Shown: positions 1 through 5,854 of the stretch, piece after piece
Numbering within the stretch: position 1 is the first letter of the stretch
Layout of the letters: each line of letters starts with the position of its first letter
Source of the DNA: Candidatus Dojkabacteria bacterium
Lineage (GTDB): Bacteria > Patescibacteriota > Dojkabacteria > SC72 > JAFGCJ01
NCBI GenBank assembly: GCA_028696915.1
Contig: JAQVGB010000037.1
Coordinates: forward strand, 1 to 9,153
Direction of reading: 5' to 3'
DNA: 9,153 bases
The notes under the pieces: model-generated
Databases searched by the model: none
What the model was told of the DNA's origin: nothing
What the model saw: only the letters and a program-made list of their open reading frames with translations
Program-made: the position numbers and the translations under genes

Positions 1-2423
1 TCGCAGGGATCAATAGTTATCGTATACGAATCAGGAAAATTCAACGTGAACAATTCTGCCTCATGATCGGAAGGAGGAGTCTGTAAAGAAATGTGAGCAT
101 AGCGGTTATAAATCTCCACATAATTCGAACCTGGATCAATAATCTGCATAGATTCAAGATCCGGCACAATTTTTACTCCGTTAAAGACATCCGCTCCATA
201 TGCTTTTAAGAGACTGGCATAGGCGTTATCCCCAAAAAACGCCCATGTTCCATCCCCAGAATATTCGACAATTTCATCAATTCTTTCATCTTCAAATACG
301 TTCAAGCCTCTCGAGACCGGATTGATGCTTATGGATGGAAGAACCAATAACGAAGCACAGGCAATCACGACACCATACCGCTTCTGCTGTAATGCTGTCG
401 TTAAAATAAAAAACGTGAGAGTGATAAGCCCAACGATCATAAATGTTATATAGTTTGTTTCGAGTCGGACCATGCTCACCCCAAGAGCCAAAATCCCGAT
501 TGACACCACCAGTGCGAAGGCTAAATTCAATTTTGATCGCAATTTTTCAGTATGTGAAATTCGACCCAAAGCGGCAATCATCATTGCGGACAGAAAAAGA
601 TCACCCACCCCCAACGCAAGCATTACCCGTGATTCGGGAATTCTTGAAAATAGCGTCGCCGTACTAACAATCTGTGGCATCCCCATTATCGCCCATGCTC
701 CAAGCAGAACCACCACCAGCACCAAAGCAAAAACACGAGGATCCCTTGGTATCCATTTTCTGATCACTGCAGCCATATAAGCAAGACACAATAACGGAGA
801 AAGGAATATGAAACCACTCGCTTCGCTGACATTTCCGAAACGTGCCGGAAAGAAATTCTGCTGAACAGGAAATGTTAAGTAACCTCGAAGAAGTTGAGAG
901 AGAGAGAGAGAACCACCTACCGATCCCCTACTCCCCGGATATACCGTATTCGCGGCAAGGTGGATCGTTTCCCACGTATCTCTCAAAAACACCGCCGTAA
1001 TAATACCCGTCGAGATTAACATTAAAAAAAAAGTAACACTCCGAGTCACAAGTATACTCCGATTGAACAGATGGTTCCTGTTTTGAAATATTCCCACGAC
1101 CACCAGTGCAAGCAAAAGGTATCCGAGCGAAATTTGAAACGGAGGATATAAGAACAGAAAAAAGTTAACAGCAAACAGTGCCGACAGTACGCCGGCTATT
1201 GCAATATGCAATTTTCGTTCAGAGAACAGCAGGTAGTGCACGGACACCGTCAAAAAAAAGAAAATGCCTGTCATTCCAGCTACCGACGAAAACCACCACT
1301 GAACATAAGAAGAGAGGAAGAACCAAATAGCCCCCGCAAGAGACAGATAGAAATTGTTCCGTGTAAGGATCAACAGAACAAGAAATGCTCCTACGAATAG
1401 TGAAACAGCAGAAAAATTCCACTGAAAAACATAGCCCCGTTCAGCTCCGAACAGGAAATAACCCCACATTTGCGGCCTGAATAGAGTCGTTATGTGAGAA
1501 ACCGGAAGGTTTGAAACAAGCGGGGTTTGACCAGCTCCAATGTTGCTATTTGATTCAGGAAACCCCATTTCTGCTTGGGAGAAGCTATTTGTTGCATTCA
1601 CCCGCCACTCGTCGGAACGGATAGATTTAGGGGAACCCAAAAGCACCCCATCTTCGGGAGCCGGCACGGGAAGATAGCGATTCCAGATCGGAGCCGAAGA
1701 GGTGTGAAGTAGCGCAATGACCGAAACAATAAAGATCACACTTGATACGAGCAGGATAGCTATCACTCTGGCATCAAATCTGATCAAATGCTCCTCAGAG
1801 ATCAACTCCCCAACCCGGTTCAAATTCCTGAATAATCGTATCTTTCTAACACACGTAATCCTTTTCATAATAGCGTGCCATACATCGGTGAACCGAAATA
1901 AAAACATAGATATGCTTCCCCCAAGAATAGCCATCAGCCCCGCAATGATACGGTCCATGCGTAGCAACTCCGGCATTTCAATCAGATACTTGGCAGAATA
2001 GGGAAATTCCCCATTTTCAACGGAAGAAACGGTGGGCCAAGATTGAACACAGTGCTCGTGTTCAAGAAACGTCTGTATACAAAACGTCAGTGGTTCTGCA
2101 CCCGCTTCCCGCTGAGGAATCTGAATATCAACAAACCTGACCGACTCACGGGGAAGTACAATCACCACATCAGAGCCGCTCCAAGCAGTATTGGTTAACG
2201 GAGAAGACGTAATGACCGGGTCTTCCTGAATAACATTCTTAAGAACATATTCTACCGCCGGATACCAGGACACGACGGGTTGTATCTCGGACATAGCTTG
2301 CCCAAAAGAGACTCGAGCGGTGGTACCGGGGTGAAACATCAGCCAAAAGATGCCTAGGGTAGCTAGTAAAAATCCTGCAGATACAACAACCACATTATGT
2401 TTACATCTTTTTGTCAGTGGCAT
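1..2423 (-). CDS. Large polytopic membrane protein, YfhO/DUF7657-like (GT-C-type), 3' end outside window
   Basis: An uninterrupted minus-strand frame of 807 codons runs from ATG 2423 off the left edge, so the C-terminus is missing. Residues about 9-30 form a first membrane segment, followed by an extracytoplasmic domain to about 150. A second membrane helix (about 155-177), a basic cytoplasmic stretch and many further hydrophobic helices follow from about 215. Conserved-looking features are PKSIRSDEW (S270-D271-E272-W273) in a loop after a membrane helix, and a soluble tail containing NPVSRGL and YNRYAHI (around residue 771). I recall this layout from large YfhO/DUF7657-like membrane proteins, thought to transfer sugars from lipid carriers outside the membrane; the acidic pair D271/E272 would suit a GT-C catalytic loop. 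Function is inference; substrate unknown. No clear Shine-Dalgarno precedes ATG 2423. The frame stays open upstream to a TAG, and GTG 2438 is the alternative start. Codons 505-510 contain a (TC)8 tract. Confidence 0.82.
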   Translation of the reverse strand, partial: MPLTKRCKHNVVVVSAGFLLATLGIFWLMFHPGTTARVSFGQAMSEIQPVVSWYPAVEYVLKNVIQEDPVITSSPLTNTAWSGSDVVIVLPRESVRFVDIQIPQREAGAEPLTFCIQTFLEHEHCVQSWPTVSSVENGEFPYSAKYLIEMPELLRMDRIIAGLMAILGGSISMFLFRFTDVWHAIMKRITCVRKIRLFRNLNRVGELISEEHLIRFDARVIAILLVSSVIFIVSVIALLHTSSAPIWNRYLPVPAPEDGVLLGSPKSIRSDEWRVNATNSFSQAEMGFPESNSNIGAGQTPLVSNLPVSHITTLFRPQMWGYFLFGAERGYVFQWNFSAVSLFVGAFLVLLILTRNNFYLSLAGAIWFFLSSYVQWWFSSVAGMTGIFFFLTVSVHYLLFSERKLHIAIAGVLSALFAVNFFLFLYPPFQISLGYLLLALVVVGIFQNRNHLFNRSILVTRSVTFFLMLISTGIITAVFLRDTWETIHLAANTVYPGSRGSVGGSLSLSQLLRGYLTFPVQQNFFPARFGNVSEASGFIFLSPLLCLAYMAAVIRKWIPRDPRVFALVLVVVLLGAWAIMGMPQIVSTATLFSRIPESRVMLALGVGDLFLSAMMIAALGRISHTEKLRSKLNLAFALVVSIGILALGVSMVRLETNYITFMIVGLITLTFFILTTALQQKRYGVVIACASLLVLPSISINPVSRGLNVFEDERIDEIVEYSGDGTWAFFGDNAYASLLKAYGADVFNGVKIVPDLESMQIIDPGSNYVEIYNRYAHISLQTPPSDHEAELFTLNFPDSYTITIDPC
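896..911. repeat. (GA)8 / (TC)8 dinucleotide tract inside the membrane-protein gene
   Basis: Sixteen bases of pure GA repeat on the plus strand read as TCT CTC TCT CTC TCT on the coding strand, giving Ser-Leu-Ser-Leu-Ser at codons 505-509. Gain or loss of one unit would shift the frame. Nearby mononucleotide runs in the same gene are A9 at 1024-1032 and A8 at 1252-1259 (T runs on the coding strand). Confidence 0.9.
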
Positions 2424-2482
2424 CAAATCCGTCAACACGCTTGCATTAACTCTGTATAGAAAATCGGTTTCTTGTTGAAGGA

Positions 2483-2511
2483 ATAATATGTGAGAGACCG
2501 ATGAATGTCCA
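2483..2511 (-). promoter_or_regulatory. Sigma70-type promoter for the minus-strand membrane protein
   Basis: On the minus strand TGGACA (2511-2506, 5/6 match to TTGACA) is followed by exactly 17 bp and then TATTAT (2488-2483, 5/6 match to TATAAT). Transcription would start near 2476, leaving a leader of about 50 nt before ATG 2423. Position, spacing and box quality agree; no experiment supports it here. Confidence 0.6.
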
Positions 2512-2542
2512 GAACGGCAAGTCTGCTATTTTGATCAATAAA

Positions 2543-2574
2543 TTGAGATCGGATACTAACTATACTATATCCGA
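2543..2574 (+). promoter_or_regulatory. Possible promoter with 7-bp inverted repeat (operator-like) for the plus-strand membrane protein
   Basis: TCGGATA (2549-2555) and TATCCGA (2568-2574) form a perfect 7-bp inverted repeat around a 12-nt AT-rich spacer. TTGAGA (2543-2548) with TATATC (2566-2571, 17-bp spacing) could be the plus-strand promoter; the alternative -10 TATACT at 2561-2566 lacks a good -35. A protein bound to the repeat would cover the -10 region. The repeat is seen directly; its role is inferred. Confidence 0.35.
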
Positions 2575-2589
2575 GACGACACATTCTCA

Positions 2590-4482
2590 TTGGAGGCAAA
2601 GATCGCTATAATCTGGTACGTCATAATTCCATTCGCTCAAATCATGAGTTCAATAGCATTTTTCCTTGCGTTTCTTTCACTGTTCAGGACAACCGTAAGA
2701 AAAATGAGCATTGAAGGGTTCGTCAGGTTCACATCTGTGATTTTCGCTGTTTTCATTTTTTTGGCATTCTGGATGAGCTTTGGCGGAATCCCTGTTAACA
2801 CAGGTTCTTTCGCAGTTACGACCATAATTCTGATGGCAATTGCGGTCCTCATTAAAAAGTGGAAACACAAGACATTCTTTCCCGATCAGAAACCGGAATT
2901 CGAAAAAAAACGGAATCGCATTGCCTCCTGGTTTTTGGTCCTTGGAACAATCGCTGGAGTCATTCTTGGGCTTGTGTTCCTATTAACCGATATCACAGTG
3001 CCGCAATATGTATCAATCGACGCATCGGTTCACTTCTTATTGGGAAAAAAGCTACTCATTGATGAACAACTCCAATATTTTTCACGAACAATCTTTTTTC
3101 CGGACTCGCCGAATATCCATACCTATCCCTATGGTACCGCAGTAATAACTGCTCTCTTCATGAGGCTGACGAATTTTTGGGACACGCTCGTTAGCTATCA
3201 AGTATTCAATTGCCTGCTGCTGGGTCTCGTCAACGGCTACGGTCTCTTCGTTCTGCAAAAAATATTTCGTATTAAACGTCCGGCTATAGCAGGCCTGACT
3301 TTTTTGCTCATTTCTCTTGGATTTTTCCTAAACTTGCACATCATGGGGTTCACGTCCCAATTGATGGGACTGTTCTTCTTCTACACCTTTCTTGATATAT
3401 ATGTCTCATACAAGTGGTCATGGTGGAAAGCCGTAGTCCTGGGTCTCCTCGCAAGTGCCGTACTGTCGACTTATGTTTTCTGGGCAATTTTCCTTGCAGC
3501 TTTTGTTACTCTCGACCAAATCATTTTTCTTCTCGGACCAGGACGTGAACAACGGCGATCACACGTTCCGCTCATAATTATCATGGCAGGAACAGCACTC
3601 CTGTTATCCGCTCACTACACGTATATGCTCGTAACAAGCACGTTCGTTCAAATGAATTCGACAGCAGATGGACTGGCGTATAAAGTGCTCCTTGCAGACA
3701 TACTGATCGGACTTCCATTTTTGGTAGTATATCTCATGCGGTCAGGAAAATCCTTTCCGAATTTCAAACGGAACGGACTTCCGCTTCTGGTTGCATCAAC
3801 GATCTGCACCGGTATTCTTGGAATGCTCTTTAAAACCGGATTCATGCAAAGTTATCCTTTTGCAAAAAGCTTTCCATTGGTAATTCCCCTTATATATGTT
3901 GCCTCAATGAAGGGTCTGGAGATTGTGATAAATGATGCAAAACGGTGGGGAAAAGCACTTCAGTGGTCAATGATCGTTATGATCGTGTGGATTATCACAA
4001 CTCCATTTTTTATCGTCGATTCAACATTTAATTATACACACTCACTCCCTATTCGATTTGATGATCTGGATATTCAGGTTTATTACTTGTTTTTCTATAA
4101 CGGACAAAACTTCATTAACGGAAATGTGCACCCGTATAATATTGGGCGCTCCTCCGCGCAATTTGCCCGCAATGTTCGTCAATATATCCCCTCGGATATC
4201 AGCAAAGTTTCCGTGGTTGCAACCGGGGATCACTGTCTGTGGTTCTATACATTCTCCGACGTCTGGACTCGAGACATTCCAGACCAACTACTCTTATGGA
4301 CACCGGGGATCCTTGACTATCAAGCTTGGCTTAAAGACCGTTCCAGCAACTATTTGATCATTCTAAACGACGATCAGGCTTCAAGTTGGATCCGTGACAA
4401 CGATTTCGAGTGGAAGGATTATGAGGTCATCTATGAGCTAGATGAGAACTATCTGCTTGAATACAAAGGAGGTACCGATTAG
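2590..4482 (+). CDS. Polytopic membrane protein, probable GT-C-type glycosyltransferase
   Basis: The 630-residue frame has about 14 hydrophobic helices, the last near residues 455-480, followed by a soluble C-terminal region of about 140 residues. After the fourth helix a loop holds SIDASVHF (D144, H148) and FFPDSPNIHTYPYG (about 169-182). An acidic residue in an outer loop followed by an aromatic/proline-rich segment is typical of GT-C enzymes that use lipid-phosphate sugars, but I cannot assign a subfamily. Such proteins act at the outer face of the cytoplasmic membrane. It is divergent from the membrane protein ending at 2423, which suggests a shared surface-glycan role. The start is uncertain: TTG 2590 has no Shine-Dalgarno, ATG 2644 has none either, and a GGAGG lies 5 nt before an in-frame ATC at 2602. 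The frame is closed upstream by TAA at 2557. The stop is TAG, with no convincing terminator after it. Confidence 0.85.
   Translation: MEAKIAIIWYVIIPFAQIMSSIAFFLAFLSLFRTTVRKMSIEGFVRFTSVIFAVFIFLAFWMSFGGIPVNTGSFAVTTIILMAIAVLIKKWKHKTFFPDQKPEFEKKRNRIASWFLVLGTIAGVILGLVFLLTDITVPQYVSIDASVHFLLGKKLLIDEQLQYFSRTIFFPDSPNIHTYPYGTAVITALFMRLTNFWDTLVSYQVFNCLLLGLVNGYGLFVLQKIFRIKRPAIAGLTFLLISLGFFLNLHIMGFTSQLMGLFFFYTFLDIYVSYKWSWWKAVVLGLLASAVLSTYVFWAIFLAAFVTLDQIIFLLGPGREQRRSHVPLIIIMAGTALLLSAHYTYMLVTSTFVQMNSTADGLAYKVLLADILIGLPFLVVYLMRSGKSFPNFKRNGLPLLVASTICTGILGMLFKTGFMQSYPFAKSFPLVIPLIYVASMKGLEIVINDAKRWGKALQWSMIVMIVWIITTPFFIVDSTFNYTHSLPIRFDDLDIQVYYLFFYNGQNFINGNVHPYNIGRSSAQFARNVRQYIPSDISKVSVVATGDHCLWFYTFSDVWTRDIPDQLLLWTPGILDYQAWLKDRSSNYLIILNDDQASSWIRDNDFEWKDYEVIYELDENYLLEYKGGTD
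2592..2604 (+). promoter_or_regulatory. Shine-Dalgarno GGAGG at a start without a canonical start codon
   Basis: GGAGG occupies 2592-2596. Five bases later, in frame with the membrane-protein gene, is ATC (2602), giving a protein that begins (M)AIIWYVIIPF and enters the first helix at once. No ATG, GTG or TTG lies at normal spacing. Either the GGAGG is coincidental coding sequence after a TTG start, or initiation uses a rare AUC codon, or the base call is wrong. Confidence 0.4.
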
Positions 4483-4492
4483 GAACCCCTGC

Positions 4493-4638
4493 TGACCGGT
4501 CACCTCACCCAATCATTGGACGATTGATTCTTTCCGTCCCTTACTGCTTTGAGTGCGCTTTTCGGATGGAGCGATTTCAGCGTTCATGACACGTAGTATA
4601 CACAGCTCAAGAACCCCTATTTGTAAGGGTTTTGTAAG
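4493..4638. other. Non-coding gap (4483-4725): short palindrome and TTTGTAAG direct repeat
   Basis: No credible gene lies between 4483 and 4725. TGACCGGTCA at 4493-4502 is a perfect 10-bp palindrome. TTTGTAAG occurs twice, at 4620-4627 and 4631-4638, offset by 11 bp. Around it AACCC (4612-4616), GGGTT (4627-4631) and AACCC (4639-4643) could form two mutually exclusive 5-bp hairpins. These lie about 85-115 bp upstream of the ATP-cone gene. Regulatory meaning is speculative. Confidence 0.35.
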
Positions 4639-4693
4639 AACCCGTCGCACAGTACGGTACGGACGTATTGCCCTCCGCTCCGCTTCGTGCTTT

Positions 4694-4718
4694 TATAGAG
4701 TATCTTGAGAAAGGAGGT
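4694..4718 (+). promoter_or_regulatory. Ribosome binding site (and weak -10 box) of the ATP-cone gene
   Basis: AAAGGAGGT (4710-4718) is a near-complete Shine-Dalgarno match, 7 nt before ATG 4726, and settles the start against the upstream in-frame TTG 4705, which overlaps it. TATAGA at 4694-4699 could be a -10 box, but no properly spaced -35 is clear (TTGCCC at 4668-4673 is 20 bp away). Confidence 0.75.
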
Positions 4719-4725
4719 GTACCGT

Positions 4726-4992
4726 ATGGACGAAGTAATTGCACTGACGGTCGAGAAACGGGACGGCACTACTGAACCGTTCGACCGCACAAAAATTGAA
4801 GCAAGTGTCACCAGTGCGGGTGGCACGGCAGAACAAGCCGAACAGGTTGCTGATCACGTGGAATCCTGGGCACAGACCGTCGAAGCCGGATCAGTCAAAG
4901 CTCTCGACATCTGGAACATGGTCATCGAACAGATGAGAATGCTCAATCCTGCCGCCGCCGAAACATTTGAATCATACCGCCTGTCAAAGTAA
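4726..4992 (+). CDS. Stand-alone ATP-cone domain protein
   Basis: This 88-residue protein is one complete ATP-cone domain and nothing else. It starts with the hallmark strand and KRDG turn (VEKRDGTTEPFD, K11-R12-D13-G14, F19-D20), then the KI helix (K23-I24), a helical middle (about 35-55), and a closing helix ending in AAAETFESYRLSK, as in the usual 'A..Y..Y/R' end. ATP-cones bind ATP/dATP and regulate ribonucleotide reductases or form part of the repressor NrdR. Here there is no reductase domain and no zinc ribbon, so it may be a separate nucleotide-sensing subunit or regulator; that role is inferred. No nrd gene is visible nearby. It is a single-gene unit with a strong ribosome binding site and a strong terminator 16 nt after the stop, converging on the 219-aa gene. 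Confidence 0.88.
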   Translation: MDEVIALTVEKRDGTTEPFDRTKIEASVTSAGGTAEQAEQVADHVESWAQTVEAGSVKALDIWNMVIEQMRMLNPAAAETFESYRLSK

Positions 4993-5007
4993 TTCCCTCT
5001 GACGTTT

Positions 5008-5040
5008 CAAAAAAGCACCGCTCAATCCGGTGCTTTTTTG
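5008..5040. terminator. Bidirectional intrinsic terminator
   Basis: A perfect stem pairs 5008-5020 with 5028-5040 (13 bp, core GCACCG/CGGTGC) around a 7-nt loop. The stem is flanked by six A on one side and six T on the other, so each strand has a hairpin followed by a U-tract. It sits 16 nt after the ATP-cone stop and 74 nt beyond the stop of the converging minus-strand gene, so it can serve both. Confidence 0.88.
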
Positions 5041-5113
5041 GCAAAAAACTGGAACGCAACATAGATCATTTTTTGCTTTCTTCAATCTCTTCACCATCAC
5101 CCGTCCCGATGAT

Positions 5114-5773
5114 CTACCACAGAGTTTCCTCCTCCAGCACAGAAGCGTCGACCATCTCCCAAATTCTATCCACCTCGCCCCGGATTCCGTCAAATAACCT
5201 GATTCTCTCATCATTCGCCGGTTGTTCATAGCAGAAACGGCCCTCCCCATTTCTTCCGGGAACTTCTGTCATCGTCACCCCGCTCCCCATACTGAATAGA
5301 TGTACGGACCACCCGCTCTCCGGTAATGAAATGCGACACTGATACTCACGAACATTCACCTTCTTTCTATACCCCCTCCGGTACTGGATTCCGGATATCA
5401 GATATCGGAATCCGTTTTTCTCATATTTAACATGGACCGTTTCCTCGATATTCCTTACCCAGCCCAATTGTCCTTCCTGATCAACCGTGATATCGAAACA
5501 TGCAGACCGCCGGAATCCGGTCGTTGGATCACACATCGTGAATGTGAAAAGTTTACCGGGCAGAGCGGCTTCCAATCGCCTCTGAGACACGTTCACCGTG
5601 CAGTTCAAGGCTCCAAAAATATCATCGGGAATTTCACAACCGTCAACAGGCGGCACTACACCCGGCTGGGCTTTCATCCAATCAACCGCATATGCTAATA
5701 ACGGAAACTTCCACAGGGGCAATGATTTCTGTGCGTTTTCCTCAAAGGGTATGTCTCCCAGTAACGGCTCCAT
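5114..5773 (-). CDS. Uncharacterised 219-aa protein downstream of the giant surface protein
   Basis: I do not recognise this protein. The start at ATG 5773 is firm: AAGGA lies 8 nt upstream and an in-frame TGA is five codons before it. There is no signal peptide or membrane helix. Residues 20-36 form a short aromatic helix-like stretch (LWKFPLLAYAVDWMKAQ). The rest alternates polar and hydrophobic residues, suggesting a beta-rich fold. It has six cysteines (46, 58, 81, 92, 146, 181), several in mid-domain strands, and a helical acidic end (about 188-219). It follows the giant secreted protein on the same strand after an 81-bp gap without a terminator, so co-transcription is likely. A role as a partner, chaperone or immunity-like factor of that protein is only a guess. 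It could also be an unrelated cargo gene. Confidence 0.75.
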   Translation of the reverse strand: MEPLLGDIPFEENAQKSLPLWKFPLLAYAVDWMKAQPGVVPPVDGCEIPDDIFGALNCTVNVSQRRLEAALPGKLFTFTMCDPTTGFRRSACFDITVDQEGQLGWVRNIEETVHVKYEKNGFRYLISGIQYRRGYRKKVNVREYQCRISLPESGWSVHLFSMGSGVTMTEVPGRNGEGRFCYEQPANDERIRLFDGIRGEVDRIWEMVDASVLEEETLW

Positions 5774-5854
5774 CTCCAGTTTCCTTCAATAAGCAGACTG
5801 ATACTCGGCCATCCTCATGCCGACTGGAATCAGACCACGCGTATCTCAACGCCC

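Noticed and set aside
443..780. Plus-strand small frames
   Set aside because: They are antisense to the long minus-strand membrane-protein frame, which has clear helices and motifs.
4465..4477. AAAGGAGGTACCG at the end of the 630-aa gene as a ribosome binding site for a further small gene
   Set aside because: No ATG, GTG or TTG follows at usable spacing, and the frame after it stops within a few codons. It resembles the later ATP-cone site, but I see no gene for it.
4510..4529. CAATC/GATTG hairpin as terminator of the 630-aa gene
   Set aside because: The stem is only 5 bp and AT-rich, and the following sequence has no proper T-tract.
4705..4725. TTG 4705 as start of the ATP-cone protein
   Set aside because: It overlaps the Shine-Dalgarno that serves ATG 4726, and would add seven residues not found in ATP-cones.
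4984..5250. 88-codon minus-strand frame overlapping the terminator and the end of the 219-aa gene
   Set aside because: It overlaps the better-supported gene in another frame and runs through the terminator hairpin.
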